From Desulfofundulus luciae (GTDB lineage: Bacteria > Bacillota > Desulfotomaculia > Desulfotomaculales > Desulfovirgulaceae): DNA of 64,000 nucleotides. How positions within the stretch are numbered: the stretch's first letter is position 1; every line of letters begins with the position of its first letter. The stretch lies in NCBI RefSeq assembly GCF_030813795.1, contig NZ_JAUSUX010000005.1, positions 1 to 64,000 on the forward strand. Direction: 5' to 3'. The notes under the pieces are model-generated. The model made no database searches and had not been told where the DNA came from. It worked only from the letters and a program-made list of their open reading frames with translations. The position numbers and the translations under genes were made by a program. Positions 36,739 through 46,818 of the stretch are shown piece after piece.

Positions 36739-38109
36739 TTATTCCCCCACCCTTGGACCCTCGGAAACCCATTCCTGGGCCTTATCCTGGTCAAAGGCCA
36801 GGAAGGTGTCGGTAGATTTATCCTGCAGGTAGACAAACTGGTACTGAACAAGCCCCCTGGCCTGTTCATAGGCATCGTAAGCCTCGGTTTGACAGGTCCC
36901 ACAGGCCGTAAAGGGTATGGACACGCAGAACACCCGGCTGGGGTGACCGTAACCATGATCGGCCCGGGAATCGATGGTAATATAGCCGGGGCAGTTGGGA
37001 CAGCGGCGTACCCTTTCAAGCTGTTCCTCTTCAATGTAGTCGGTGTCGTAATAGATGTGCTTACGGCGCTGAAAAAAAGTTCCGGTGCCAAAAATTTTAT
37101 CCAGATCAACCCGGTCCCTGTTTTCCCATACGTTCCGGAGCTGTTCTACCACCCGTTGTACCCTGGCTACCCGTTCCGGGTTTTCCGGCATCGTTCCGGG
37201 CCATTCGGGCTCCCGCACGTAAGAATAGTCATGGCCGGCCAGGGCCAGCAGGATGGCCAGGTTGACATAAGGCAGAGCCGTTTCAATGGCATACCCCCCC
37301 TCCAGCACCGCCAGGTGGGGGTTAAGCTTGCGGGTGAACTCGGCGTAGCCCCTGGCCGTAAAACGCATGCTGCCCAGGGGATCGGTAAAATGATTGTCCT
37401 GCCCCGCGGAGTTGATAATAAATTCCGGTTTAAAGTCTTCTAAGATCGGTAAAATCAAATTATCCACCACATAATGAAAGGTCTCATCGCCCAATCCCGG
37501 GGGCAGGGGAATATTAATGGTACGGGCATAGGCCCCGGGGCCGCCCAGTTCATTGGGAAATCCCGTTCCGGGGTAAATGGTGCGCCCGTCCTGGTGAAAG
37601 GAAATAAATAAAACATCGGGATCGTGATAGAAGATGTCCTGGGTGCCATCCCCATGATGTACGTCCGAGTCGACAATGGCAATGCGCTTAATACCATGGT
37701 GGCGGCGCAGGTATTCCACTAGAATGGCCTCATTATTGATATTACAAAAACCCCGGTTGCCGTGGACCACCCGCATGGCATGGTGCCCCGGGGGACGCAC
37801 CAGGGCAAAACCGTTTTTTAATTCTCCATGCACAATGGCATCGGCCAGCAGGGTGGCCGAACCGGCGGCAATAAGATGGGCCTCGGTAACCTGGCTTTGC
37901 ACCCGGGGAACACAGAAGTGTACCCGGGCAATGTCGTGGATGGTGGCCAGGCGGGGGGCGTACTCCTCTATTTCGGGCAGATCCAGAACCCCTTCTTCAA
38001 AGATCTGATCCCGGGTGTATAAAAGACGTTCTTCCCGTTCCGGGTGGGTGGGCGAAATGGCCCAGTCAAAGGCCGGGAAAAATACCAGGCCGGTTTTCTT
38101 ATTTTTCAT
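36739..38109 (-). CDS. Histone-deacetylase-family (AcuC-like) amidohydrolase with C-terminal zinc ribbon
   Basis: A 456-residue class I/II HDAC fold. Catalytic residues are visible: the HH pair in RPPGHHAM, zinc ligands in VDSDVHHGDGTQ and a further Asp in NSAGQDNHFTDP, and VLEGGYAIE near the domain end. Beyond about residue 340 is a C-terminal extension with CPNCPGYI and FTACGTCQTEAYDAYEQ, two Cys-x2-Cys pairs that suggest a zinc ribbon. The ATG overlaps the stop of the HyuA-like gene (ATGA). Substrates may be acetyl-lysine, acetylpolyamines or another acyl-amide; unknown. Confidence 0.88.
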   Translation of the reverse strand: MKNKKTGLVFFPAFDWAISPTHPEREERLLYTRDQIFEEGVLDLPEIEEYAPRLATIHDIARVHFCVPRVQSQVTEAHLIAAGSATLLADAIVHGELKNGFALVRPPGHHAMRVVHGNRGFCNINNEAILVEYLRRHHGIKRIAIVDSDVHHGDGTQDIFYHDPDVLFISFHQDGRTIYPGTGFPNELGGPGAYARTINIPLPPGLGDETFHYVVDNLILPILEDFKPEFIINSAGQDNHFTDPLGSMRFTARGYAEFTRKLNPHLAVLEGGYAIETALPYVNLAILLALAGHDYSYVREPEWPGTMPENPERVARVQRVVEQLRNVWENRDRVDLDKIFGTGTFFQRRKHIYYDTDYIEEEQLERVRRCPNCPGYITIDSRADHGYGHPSRVFCVSIPFTACGTCQTEAYDAYEQARGLVQYQFVYLQDKSTDTFLAFDQDKAQEWVSEGPRVGE

Positions 38110-39785
38110 TCACTGGTCCCCCCCGCTCCCACGTGGTACAAAATCCCCCGCCGGGTCTGTACGGTGACATCAATTAAGCGACCGACCGTCACCCAGTCCC
38201 GCACCATGTTGAAGACTTCCCGCCTGGTAACCTCCAACCCTTCCACGCAGTCTTCCAGCCCGTGACGGGCGGCCCGCTTGCACAGCCATTCTTTGGCCAG
38301 TTCTAAAGCATTTTCCTCATTGAAGGAACGCTCGGTGATCTTTCCCTGATAGCCCTCCTCCAGGATGATGTAAAAACCCTGCTCCGTGTCGGCCCTTAAG
38401 GTTACCTGCAGGGTAGGCCGGGCCACTGCCGCTCCGATGGCGTTGGCCACCGGGGCGTAGGGCGGGATCACCGGGTAACACCCCAAACGGGCAGCAATCT
38501 GGGAAACAAAACCGGCCGCCCCACCGCCCACACCCACCACGGTACTGGGGCGTACTTTCTTCTTCTGCAGCACTTCCCAAACCCGGTAAGCCGGTTCCTG
38601 CTCCCAGCGGCTAAACATGGCTTCAATTTCCCGGGTAATGGTTTCAATTACCCGGGTGGTCACCCGGCTGGCCACTTCGGCAACGGAAAGCCCTAAAGGT
38701 GCACCCAGCATCTGCATGGCTTCCCGGGCCCGGTCGGCATCTCCAAGCCTGGTTAACCCCAGCACCCTCAAGGCATCGGTGGGTGTGGGTAAAGGACCAC
38801 CCAGGCAGTAGGGGGCTCCCAGGCGTTCGGAATAAATGATAATGTCCTTCCCTACCCGTTCGACAACGCTGTCGCCTCCCACGGGCACCGATTTCACCGC
38901 CAGCGCCCGTACGTGAGTGAGCATGTCATCCACCCGGGCTCCCCGGGAGGCTAAAAGGGGTTGGCCGCTCAAGATCAGGGCCAGGTCGGTGGTGGTACCA
39001 CCGATATCCACCACCGCCGTTTCCCCCGGCGGCGTCAACGCCTGCACCCCCAACGTACTGGCCGCCGGCCCGCTAAAAATGGTTTCCACGGGCACCTCCA
39101 GGGAACTTTCCAGGGGCAGGGTACCGCCGTCGGCCTTGAGAATAAAAATGGCACCCTTTATTCCCCGCTGCGAGATGGCCTCCTGGACGGAACGAACAAA
39201 AAACTGGTACTTTTCCCGGGTGGCACAGGTGAGATAAGTGGAAACCACCCGGCGGGGAAAGTTCAATTGTCCGGCCACCTGATGACCCAGCTCCACATGC
39301 CAGTCGGGGTAGTTCCATAGTACGCGGGCGGCCACTTCCTTTTCATGACGATGGTTGCGGCACGAAAATTTACCCACTACAGCCACCTTACGATAACCCC
39401 TGGCTGCCAGTTCTGCGGCAGCCTGGTCCACCTCGGTCAAGCGCAGCGGAATAATCTCCCGCCCCCGGTAGTCAATGGCTCCCTGGATGATATGTGTGTC
39501 GGTAGGGAAACGGTACAGGCTGGGGCTTAAGCCGGGCCCGGGCATGAGGATCAAGCCCACGGGATCGTATTTCTTTTCCGCAATCAAATTTGTGATCACG
39601 GTGGTGCTGAAGACCACCCGCTCCACCAGTTCCCCCTCTACTCCTTTCATAATCTCGTCCAGGGCTTCCAGAAGGGAGGATAACAGGTCCTCCCGGGTAG
39701 GTACCTTGGCCATGGCCCGGACCAGCCCCCGATCCAGGAGAACCGCATCAGTACAGGTGCCTCCGACATCTATGCCTATATACAC
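38106..39785 (-). CDS. Hydantoinase/oxoprolinase (HyuA)-family protein
   Basis: A 559-residue protein of the HyuA family with an actin-like ATPase fold. GIDVGGTCTDAVLLD at the N-terminus and VDIGGTTTDLALILSGQPLL in the middle are the two phosphate-binding loops; GPAAS and GVGGGAAGFVSQIA are also typical. Relatives hydrolyse hydantoins, 5-oxoproline or carboxylate acetone-like substrates together with a HyuB partner, which is missing here. GTG start, with a distant GGGGGTGA. It is coupled to the HDAC-like gene. Confidence 0.88.
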   Translation of the reverse strand: MYIGIDVGGTCTDAVLLDRGLVRAMAKVPTREDLLSSLLEALDEIMKGVEGELVERVVFSTTVITNLIAEKKYDPVGLILMPGPGLSPSLYRFPTDTHIIQGAIDYRGREIIPLRLTEVDQAAAELAARGYRKVAVVGKFSCRNHRHEKEVAARVLWNYPDWHVELGHQVAGQLNFPRRVVSTYLTCATREKYQFFVRSVQEAISQRGIKGAIFILKADGGTLPLESSLEVPVETIFSGPAASTLGVQALTPPGETAVVDIGGTTTDLALILSGQPLLASRGARVDDMLTHVRALAVKSVPVGGDSVVERVGKDIIIYSERLGAPYCLGGPLPTPTDALRVLGLTRLGDADRAREAMQMLGAPLGLSVAEVASRVTTRVIETITREIEAMFSRWEQEPAYRVWEVLQKKKVRPSTVVGVGGGAAGFVSQIAARLGCYPVIPPYAPVANAIGAAVARPTLQVTLRADTEQGFYIILEEGYQGKITERSFNEENALELAKEWLCKRAARHGLEDCVEGLEVTRREVFNMVRDWVTVGRLIDVTVQTRRGILYHVGAGGTSE

Positions 39786-39834
39786 GGGAAGGTTTCACCC
39801 CCTACCGAAATCTCTTTTCCAAGGAATGACCACT

Positions 39835-42441
39835 CTAACTACCGTGGCCGGCTACCCGCCTTACACCCTGTTTTAAACTCCGCTGCCAGGCGGCAAGGGT
39901 ATTCAGGGCCTCCAGGGGGGTCATTTGCCACAGATCCAGTTTCACCAGTTCATCCAGGATAGGATGTTTGGGAACCGCAGTTTTCTCTTCCCTGTGAGCC
40001 GGCAGGTCCCTTGGCGCCGGGCTTACAGCTCCCCCGTCCTGGCGGCACTCCAGTTCGTGGAGTATTTCTTCGGCTCTTTGCAGGATTTCCCCGGGCAAGC
40101 CCGCCAGGCGGGCCACCTGGATGCCGTAGCTACGGTCTGCCCGCCCGGGACGCACCCGGCGCAGGAAAACCACGTCTTCTCCCCTTTCCTCCACGGCAAC
40201 GGTAAAGTTTTTGACCCCGGGCAAGACATCCAGTTCAGTCAATTCGTGATAATGGGTGGAAAAGAGGGTTCGGGCACCGATGCGGCGCACAATGTATTCC
40301 ACCAGTGCCCGGGCAATGCTGATGCCGTCGTAGGTGCTGGTACCCCGCCCCACCTCATCCATGATGATCAAGCTCCGGGGCGTGGCCGCACTGACAATTA
40401 CCTGGCATTCGCTCATCTCCACCATGAAAGTGCTTTGCCCCGCGGCCAGGTCGTCGCTGGCCCCCACCCGGGTAAAAATGCGGTCCACAATGCCTATTTC
40501 CCCGGAGGCAGCGGGAATAAAGCTACCCACCTGGGCCATTAATACCAGCAGGGCCACCTGGCGCATATAGGTGCTTTTCCCCGCCATATTGGGTCCGGTG
40601 AGCAGGATCAGGCGGGTATCGCCCCCCAGATCCACGTCGTTGGGCACAAATTCTCCCGGCTCAAGCACCTGCTCCACCACCGGGTGACGACCTTCCCGGA
40701 TGGTTATGCGGGAACCGTCGTTTACCTTGGGACGGACATAATTTCCCTTCACCGCTGCCTCGGCCAGGGAAAGAAGGACATCGGTACGGGCTACCGCCCC
40801 CGCTGCCTGTTGAATGCGCCTCACCTGGGCAGCCACTTTTTCCCTTATTTCGGTAAATAAACGGTATTCCAGCTGAACAAGCCTTTCTTCTGCTCCCAGG
40901 ATTTGTTCTTCCAGTTCCTTTAACTCCGGGGTAATAAAACGCTCCGCCCCGGCCAGGGTCTGCTTGCGTATGTAGTCAGCGGGCACAAGATCAAGGTTGG
41001 GGCGGGTTACTTCCAGGTAATAACCAAACACCTTATTAAAGCCTACCTTCAAGGAGCGGATACCGGTACGCTCCTTTTCCCGGGCTTCCAGCTGGGCCAG
41101 CCAGTTTTTACCCTCCCGGCTGGCCTGGCGCAGGCGGTCCACCTCGGGATGATATCCCTCCCGGATGATACCACCTTCCCTGGAACCGGCAGGGGGATCG
41201 GCGTCAATAGCTTCATCTAAGAGCTGGACAACATCTTCCAGGCAGTCCAGATCTCCGGCAATCTCCTGCCAGAGGGGAGCTTTTTTATTGCATAGCACTT
41301 TTTTTACCTTTGGCAAAACGGCCAGGGAGTTTTTCAAGGCAAGCAAATCCCGGGGACCGGCGGTGCCGTAGACTACCCGGGAGGATAACCTTTCCAAATC
41401 GTAGATGGTCTTTAAAAGGTGCTGCAGTTCCTGGCGGGCAAGACTATCATTGACCAGTTCCTCCACCGCATCCTGACGGGCACGAATGGCCTGCACATCC
41501 AGCAGGGGGCGCTCCAGCCAGGACTTCAACAAACGCCCGCCCATGGCCGTGACCGTGTGGTCCAGCACCCAGAGAAGGGTACCCCAACGGGAGCCATCCC
41601 TTAAGGAACTGGTTAACTCCAGATTGCGCCGGGTGACCCCGTCCAGGTGCATGTACTGGCCCCCACAGTATATTTCTACCCGGTTGATCTGGCCCAGCTC
41701 CCGCTTCTGGGTGGCCTTAAGGTAATTCAACATTCCCCCGGCACAAAGGATGGCCAGGGGCAGGCCGCTTAAACCGGAGCGGGTCCAACCCGTTCCCAAC
41801 TGTTCCTGTAAGCTCCGGACCGCCTCCCCCCGCTCGAAGGCGGCGGGACTCCAGAAGGAAGTAACCGCTTTGGGCAGCCGGGACTTGACGGCCCCGGCCA
41901 GCTCCCGGTAAAGGGGTATATCGGGCAGGAGAACCTCGGCCGGTTCCAGGCGGATTAGTTCATCCAGCAGGGCATCCCGGCCGTCTATCTGGGTAACCAT
42001 GAACAGGCCCGTGGTTACGTCAACCACGGCCAGACCGTAAGCATTGCCTTTTTCAACTACGGCGGCCAGGAAATTATGTTTTCTTTCCTCCAGGCATTCC
42101 ATGATCGTGCCGGGGGTAACCACCCGGGTCACTTCCCGCCGCACGATCCCCCTGGCATCGGCCGGGTCCTCGACCTGGTCGCAAATGGCCACCTTGTACC
42201 CCCGTTCAATTAAACGGGCAATATAGGTGTCTGCCGCATGATAGGGCACCCCGCACATGGGCACCCGGCCGGCTGCCCCGGCGTCCCTCCCGGTAAGGGT
42301 AATCTCCAGTTCCCGCGAGGCTATCAGGGCATCATCAAAAAACATTTCGTAAAAATCCCCGAGACGAAAAAAGAGTATGGCGTCTTGATAATTCTGTTTA
42401 ATCTGCAAATACTGTTTCAGCATGGGGGTGTAGGACACCAA
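39835..42441 (-). CDS. mutS: DNA mismatch repair protein MutS
   Basis: Mismatch-recognition ATPase, about 868 residues from the chosen start. The mismatch domain has [11 protein letters not shown] (Phe-x-Glu motif). The C-terminal ABC-type ATPase has [28 protein letters not shown] and FSTHYHEL. The open frame extends 58 codons upstream without conservation. AGGAGG fits TTG 42441 (or GTG 42438), giving [15 protein letters not shown], the usual N-terminus. It heads the mutS-HyuA-HDAC-mutL-methyltransferase-miaA-hfq run. Confidence 0.96.
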   Translation of the reverse strand: MVSYTPMLKQYLQIKQNYQDAILFFRLGDFYEMFFDDALIASRELEITLTGRDAGAAGRVPMCGVPYHAADTYIARLIERGYKVAICDQVEDPADARGIVRREVTRVVTPGTIMECLEERKHNFLAAVVEKGNAYGLAVVDVTTGLFMVTQIDGRDALLDELIRLEPAEVLLPDIPLYRELAGAVKSRLPKAVTSFWSPAAFERGEAVRSLQEQLGTGWTRSGLSGLPLAILCAGGMLNYLKATQKRELGQINRVEIYCGGQYMHLDGVTRRNLELTSSLRDGSRWGTLLWVLDHTVTAMGGRLLKSWLERPLLDVQAIRARQDAVEELVNDSLARQELQHLLKTIYDLERLSSRVVYGTAGPRDLLALKNSLAVLPKVKKVLCNKKAPLWQEIAGDLDCLEDVVQLLDEAIDADPPAGSREGGIIREGYHPEVDRLRQASREGKNWLAQLEAREKERTGIRSLKVGFNKVFGYYLEVTRPNLDLVPADYIRKQTLAGAERFITPELKELEEQILGAEERLVQLEYRLFTEIREKVAAQVRRIQQAAGAVARTDVLLSLAEAAVKGNYVRPKVNDGSRITIREGRHPVVEQVLEPGEFVPNDVDLGGDTRLILLTGPNMAGKSTYMRQVALLVLMAQVGSFIPAASGEIGIVDRIFTRVGASDDLAAGQSTFMVEMSECQVIVSAATPRSLIIMDEVGRGTSTYDGISIARALVEYIVRRIGARTLFSTHYHELTELDVLPGVKNFTVAVEERGEDVVFLRRVRPGRADRSYGIQVARLAGLPGEILQRAEEILHELECRQDGGAVSPAPRDLPAHREEKTAVPKHPILDELVKLDLWQMTPLEALNTLAAWQRSLKQGVRRVAGHGS

Positions 42442-42460
42442 TAATCCCCTCCTGGGCACC

Positions 42461-42488
42461 ATTATAACACAAAGAACTGCCAGGCAAA
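42461..42488 (-). promoter_or_regulatory. mutS promoter
   Basis: On the minus strand TATAAT at 42466-42461 is preceded by TTTGCC at 42488-42483 with a 16-bp spacer, a plausible sigma-A promoter about 20 nt upstream of the mutS start. Confidence 0.55.
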
Positions 42489-42539
42489 AGGAAAACCCGG
42501 TTCCGATGTCCAGGCTCCGAAGCCATGATGAAAATAAGT

Positions 42540-42568
42540 TTGCGCCCGGTCCCCAAATAAGATATAAT
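42540..42568 (+). promoter_or_regulatory. miaB promoter
   Basis: TTGCGC at 42540-42545 and TATAAT at 42563-42568 are spaced by 17 bp, an optimal sigma-A layout. Predicted start is near 42575, about 20 nt before miaB. Confidence 0.65.
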
Positions 42569-42595
42569 ACGAGGAGTAACGGGAAGGGATCAGGT

Positions 42596-43933
42596 ATGAA
42601 GGAAAGAATACCCACCTACGAAGTAATAACCTTTGGGTGCCAGATGAATGACCACGACTCTGAGGTAATGGCCGGCATGCTGGAATCCCTGGGTTACGAA
42701 CCAGCCGCCAGCACCGGTGAGGCCGATGTAATACTGGTGAACACCTGCTGCGTACGGGAAACGGCCGAAAACAAGATCTACGGCCTTTTGGGGCGTCTGG
42801 CTCACTTAAAGGATAAAAAGGGCGACCTGATCATTGGCATAGCTGGATGCATGACCCAGCAGCCGGAAGTAACCCGCAAAATCAAAAACCGTTTTCCCCA
42901 GGTGGATCTCATCCTGGGTACCCACAACTTACACCGCCTGCCCGAACTCCTTTTACAGGCCCGGGAATGCCGGGAAAGGGTGGTGGAGATATGGGATCAG
43001 GCCGGCGAGATCGTGGAAAACCTGCCTATCCGCCGGGCCTCCAGGGTGAAGGCCTGGGTAAACATCACCTACGGCTGCAATAACTTTTGCACCTACTGTA
43101 TTGTACCCTACGTGCGCGGGCGGGAGCGCAGCCGCCGGCCGGAAGACATTCTTAACGAGATTCGCCAACTGGTACAGGAAGGCTACCGGGAAGTCACCCT
43201 TTTAGGGCAGAATGTGAACTCTTACGGCAAGGATTTGCCCGGGCCGGCCAGTTTTGCCCGCCTGCTAACAGAAGTGGATCAAATTCCGGGTCTTTGGCGT
43301 ATCCGTTTTACCACCTCCCATCCCCGGGATTTTACCCGGGAACTGATTGATACCATTGCCCGCTGCCCCCACGTATGCGAACATATCCATCTGCCCGTGC
43401 AGGCAGGCAGCAACCGTATCCTGAAGCTGATGAACCGGGGTTATGACCGGGACTATTACCTGGACCTGGTGGAGCGCATTCGCCGGGCTATACCCGGCGT
43501 GGCCATAACCACTGATATCATGGTAGGGTTCCCCGGGGAAACGGAAGAGGATTTTGCCCAGACCATGGATCTGGTGGAAAGGGTGCGCTTTGACGGCGCC
43601 TTTACCTTTGTATATAACCCCCGGCCGGGCACCCCGGCGGCACGCTTTCCTGAGCAGGTACCCGACGGAGTAAAAAGCGAAAGGATTCAGAAGCTCATTG
43701 AAAGACAGAACGAAATCACCCTGGCCCATAACAAGGCCCTCGTTGGCCGGGTGGAGCAGATTCTGGTGGAAGGCGAAAGCAAAACCAACCCCGAAATGAT
43801 GAGCGGCCGCACCAGGACAAACCGGCTGGTGATTTTCCCCGGTTCCAGGGATCTCGCCGGGCAACTGGTGAATGTGACTGTTACCGGAGCCCGCCTCACC
43901 CACCTGGAAGGCAAATTGGCGGCGACGGTATGA
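42596..43933 (+). CDS. miaB: tRNA-2-methylthio-N6-dimethylallyladenosine synthase MiaB
   Basis: Radical-SAM methylthiotransferase converting i6A37 to ms2i6A37 in tRNA. The N-terminal domain has its cluster cysteines in TFGCQMN, NTCCVRE and GCMTQ. The radical-SAM motif is [17 protein letters not shown], and a C-terminal TRAM domain begins near [11 protein letters not shown]. The frame opens at 42506, before the promoter; GGGAAGGGA precedes ATG 42596 ([10 protein letters not shown]), the conserved N-terminus, giving about 445 residues. Its substrate is made by MiaA encoded on the other strand. Confidence 0.96.
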   Translation: MKERIPTYEVITFGCQMNDHDSEVMAGMLESLGYEPAASTGEADVILVNTCCVRETAENKIYGLLGRLAHLKDKKGDLIIGIAGCMTQQPEVTRKIKNRFPQVDLILGTHNLHRLPELLLQARECRERVVEIWDQAGEIVENLPIRRASRVKAWVNITYGCNNFCTYCIVPYVRGRERSRRPEDILNEIRQLVQEGYREVTLLGQNVNSYGKDLPGPASFARLLTEVDQIPGLWRIRFTTSHPRDFTRELIDTIARCPHVCEHIHLPVQAGSNRILKLMNRGYDRDYYLDLVERIRRAIPGVAITTDIMVGFPGETEEDFAQTMDLVERVRFDGAFTFVYNPRPGTPAARFPEQVPDGVKSERIQKLIERQNEITLAHNKALVGRVEQILVEGESKTNPEMMSGRTRTNRLVIFPGSRDLAGQLVNVTVTGARLTHLEGKLAATV

Positions 43934-43964
43934 TCAATATTTTCCCGGATGGGAGGTGATTGAT

Positions 43965-44345
43965 GTGTCTGTAATCGCAAAGGCCCGGGAACTGGGAGAA
44001 GAAATTGCCCGCTCCCAGGAGTTGACGGCCATGATCCAGGCCCAGCAGGCTATGCTGCAGGATCCTGCCGCCAAGCAAATCATCGATGAATTTCATCAAA
44101 AGCAGCGGTTCCTGCAAATGATCCAGACCCAGGGCCTGGAACTTACGGAAAGCCAGAAGGCCGATGTGGAAGATCTGGAAAAGCGCATGATGGATAACCC
44201 GTTGATTACGGAATTTTTCCGTGCTCAACACAACTTCGAACAGTTACTGGAAGAAATCAACCAGATCATTAGCGATGCCATTTCCGGCGGCCAGCATTCC
44301 TGTTCCGATGAAAGCTGCAGTTGCTGCTGCGGCTGTGAGGTCTAG
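43965..44345 (+). CDS. YlbF/YmcA-family protein with Cys-rich tail
   Basis: About 126 residues. The alpha-helical body (IAKARELGEEIARSQELTAMIQAQQAM, DPAAKQIIDEFHQKQRFLQ, NPLITEFFRAQHNFEQLLEEINQII) matches the DUF964/YlbF family, members of the B. subtilis Y-complex that works with RNase Y and in sporulation. The last 15 residues hold six cysteines (CSDESCSCCCGC), suited to a metal or Fe-S site. GGGAGGTG at 43951-43958 selects GTG 43965. It follows miaB closely. Confidence 0.87.
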   Translation: MSVIAKARELGEEIARSQELTAMIQAQQAMLQDPAAKQIIDEFHQKQRFLQMIQTQGLELTESQKADVEDLEKRMMDNPLITEFFRAQHNFEQLLEEINQIISDAISGGQHSCSDESCSCCCGCEV

Positions 44346-46064
44346 TTATAACTGCTGGCGCACCTGCAAGCGACGGTAGCGGTTAATAGCGGCGGCAATT
44401 TCCTGCACCCGGGGGCGAGCATAATCCCCCGGGTGCTGTCCTTTAAAGGGAGATACAACATCAAGGCCCTCTCTATCTATATCCGCCAGAACCGCCAGGA
44501 CTACTTCCCTCAAGGTTCGTTCCCCGTTAATGTAGTGTTTAGCCGCATACTTGATGATCTCAGCTATGGCCCGCAATTGAGCGGGGTCCACCAGTTGCTC
44601 CACATCCTGCAGGTCAATATCCATGTGGCCATAGACAATTTCATCGATCCCCCGCGCTTTTACCCTGGCCCGTCCCTCAAGGATAAAGGAGGCAGGCAAA
44701 GGGATACGGGAGGTAATCCGGTTAAAAGTACCAACAGCCTCTACCCGGCGCTCATCACGGTGGCGCAAAGCTATCTCCCTGGCCCGCCGGGTTACATCCA
44801 AGGGGATGTAGTTTTGCATCATAATGACCCGGTCGGCCACCGCAAAGTAATCCCCCGATCCGCCCACCACCAGGACGGTGGAAACACCCAGGTGCTCGTA
44901 AAGCTGGCGCACCCTATCGATAAAGGGGGTGATGGGTTCGAATTCCTTGGCCACCAGTTCCTGCATGCGGCCATCCCGGATCATAAAGTTGGTGGCACTG
45001 GTATCCTCGTCAAGAAGCAACAAACGGGTCCCCACTTCCAGGGCCTCCACGATGTTAGCCGCCTGCGAAGTGCTGCCACTGGCGTTTTCCGTGGAAAAAG
45101 CCCGGGTATCCTGGCCATGGGGTAAATTGTTTATAAAAGCGCTGATATCCACCTTTTCCACGCTGCGGCCGTCCTCGGCCCGGATTTTCACCGCGTCATC
45201 CACGGTAATTACCAGTTCCCGCCCGTCTCCGGGGATATGGTTGTAGACTCCCCTTTCCAGGGCACGCAAAAGGGTAGACTTGCCGTGGTAGCCTCCTCCC
45301 ACAATGAGGGTGACCCCCCGGGGAACGCCCATGCCAGTCACCGTGCCGCGATTGGGCAGCTCAAAGGAAACCTCCAGTTCCGGCGGAGATTGAAAGGGAA
45401 TTACCCGGCCCCTGGTTAAAGGGCGGTCGCTTACGCCGCTTTCCCTGGGCAGGATGGCTCCGTTGGCCACAAAGGCCACCAGGCCCCGTTCATCCAGCCG
45501 GGCCCTTAAAAATTCCTGGTCTTCCACCAGTTCCACCTGTTGTTTTAAGGCCGCTGCGTCCAGACTTTTATAAAACAGGGATTCGTTGACGATGGCCGGA
45601 ATCTCTTCAAAGAAGATGCGCACTGCTTCCCAGCCGGTAATGGTACGCCCCCGGGCAGGCAGACCAACGTTAAAACGGATCTCTACATACTTCTTATTAA
45701 CAACTGCCCCGGTACGCTCGAGAATTTCCTGGCCGCAGTGGCCTATAGCGATCAGGCCGCTTTTACCGGTCCCCCGGTGCCCCCGGGCATGGCGGCTGAT
45801 TGCCCGGCCAAACTGTCGCATCAGGTAGTCCTCCAGGGCAATTCTCCGGGGGGTGGTGGCATACAGTTCGGGAGGAAAACTGGCCAAACGCTGGTCCACC
45901 CGCACCCGCAGGCGGCTGGGGGGGGCAAAGGGATCGCTTTGTACGTGATCAATAAAGAGAGTGTAACGGTCAAAAGAATAGCTGCCGCCAATGGACTTAT
46001 AGGCACCGTAACCACGGCCATCTATGTCCAGCAGGCGGGAACGCAGTGTTTCCTGGTTGGACAA
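44346..46064 (-). CDS. ABC-class ATPase domain protein (PF09818-like)
   Basis: About 572 residues, similar to the 'predicted ATPase of the ABC class' family. It starts LRSRLLDIDGRGYGAYKSIGGSYSFDRYTLFIDHVQSDPFAPPSR, a conserved signature. The P-loop is LIVGGGYHGKSTLLRALERGVYNHIPGDGRE, and Walker B is LLLLDEDTSATNFM. No membrane segment is seen, so it is probably not a transporter subunit. Its function is not established. GAAAGAGGTG fits TTG 46064 better than GTG 46073. It ends exactly where the convergent YlbF gene ends. Confidence 0.87.
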   Translation of the reverse strand: MSNQETLRSRLLDIDGRGYGAYKSIGGSYSFDRYTLFIDHVQSDPFAPPSRLRVRVDQRLASFPPELYATTPRRIALEDYLMRQFGRAISRHARGHRGTGKSGLIAIGHCGQEILERTGAVVNKKYVEIRFNVGLPARGRTITGWEAVRIFFEEIPAIVNESLFYKSLDAAALKQQVELVEDQEFLRARLDERGLVAFVANGAILPRESGVSDRPLTRGRVIPFQSPPELEVSFELPNRGTVTGMGVPRGVTLIVGGGYHGKSTLLRALERGVYNHIPGDGRELVITVDDAVKIRAEDGRSVEKVDISAFINNLPHGQDTRAFSTENASGSTSQAANIVEALEVGTRLLLLDEDTSATNFMIRDGRMQELVAKEFEPITPFIDRVRQLYEHLGVSTVLVVGGSGDYFAVADRVIMMQNYIPLDVTRRAREIALRHRDERRVEAVGTFNRITSRIPLPASFILEGRARVKARGIDEIVYGHMDIDLQDVEQLVDPAQLRAIAEIIKYAAKHYINGERTLREVVLAVLADIDREGLDVVSPFKGQHPGDYARPRVQEIAAAINRYRRLQVRQQL

Positions 46065-46137
46065 GCAAAACACCTCTTTCTTTACTTAAGGGGAAACGCC
46101 CGAAAACCCCGTGAAAAATGCCATAAACCGAAACCCA

Positions 46138-46177
46138 TAAAAAAGGCCACCCGGTAAAAGCTGCCCCCGGTGTGGCC
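46138..46177 (-). terminator. Terminator after cheW
   Basis: GGCCACCCGG (46145-46154) pairs with CCGGTGTGGCC (46167-46177, one bulge), and an A-run at 46139-46144 gives six T residues on the minus strand. It lies about 25 nt after the cheW stop. Confidence 0.85.
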
Positions 46178-46203
46178 CTGTAACAGGGCACAAAACCCGC
46201 GGC

Positions 46204-46617
46204 CTACAAAACCCGGCCCAGGTTGAGCAATAACCACAGGCGGTCGCCTTTTTTTATTACCCCCCGGAGGAACTCCATGTTGTCTCCAGCCACCGCCGGC
46301 GGTTCCATTTCATTGGGGTTGTAGCGACCCACCTCCAGAACGTTATCAACAATCATACCCACTTTTTGTCCTTCATACTCCACCACAATGATCCGGGTGG
46401 CATCGGTGTAATCCCGCACAGGCAGATCCAGGCGTCTGTTCAGGTTAATTACCGGCACGATACTACCCCTGAGATTGATGATACCTTCAATGTAACTTTT
46501 AGTGTTAGGCACCCGGGTAATATCGGTCATGCGAATGATCTCCTGGGTTTCCTGAATGGGCAGGGCATATTGTTGATCGTTTAACTGGAAGATTACCACT
46601 TGTTGCTCATCGCCCAT
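46204..46617 (-). CDS. cheW: Chemotaxis coupling protein CheW
   Basis: About 137 residues. The CheW fold is shown by QVVIFQLNDQQYALPIQETQEIIRM, RVPNTKSYIEGIINLRGSIVPVINLNRRL and KVGMIVDNVLEVGRY. CheW links receptors to the CheA kinase. No cheA, receptor or flagellar gene is nearby, so this may be an accessory CheW serving a dispersed receptor array. The frame opens at 46677, but GGGGAG selects ATG 46617. Confidence 0.93.
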   Translation of the reverse strand: MGDEQQVVIFQLNDQQYALPIQETQEIIRMTDITRVPNTKSYIEGIINLRGSIVPVINLNRRLDLPVRDYTDATRIIVVEYEGQKVGMIVDNVLEVGRYNPNEMEPPAVAGDNMEFLRGVIKKGDRLWLLLNLGRVL

Positions 46618-46818
46618 AATTGACTCCCCTTCCTGGATTGCTATCAAACAAATTAGCCTTAGAACGCATGGCCCCACGCCACTTCCGTACTACAGGCTAA
46701 AGGAAGGTTTTGACGAAAGGGAAGAAATTCCTGCCTGTGCCCGCGACAATTTCTAAGTAAAAGTCGCTCCTTTCGGGTCTATCCCCCAGGTTATGTATGA
46801 CATTGTAACTCCAGGAAA
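46618..46818 (-). other. Intergenic leader upstream of cheW
   Basis: About 200 nt lie between the rubredoxin-like gene and cheW. On the minus strand two stems can form: GCGAC/GTCGC near 46773-46749, and CAGGC-GGAA with TTCC-GCCTG near 46739-46693. I see no T-run after either, and no match to a c-di-GMP riboswitch. It may be only a leader, or part of a longer transcript. Confidence 0.25.

Noticed and set aside
46618-46818. c-di-GMP (GEMM) riboswitch upstream of cheW
   Set aside because: The conserved core segments of that class could not be found; only generic stems are present.
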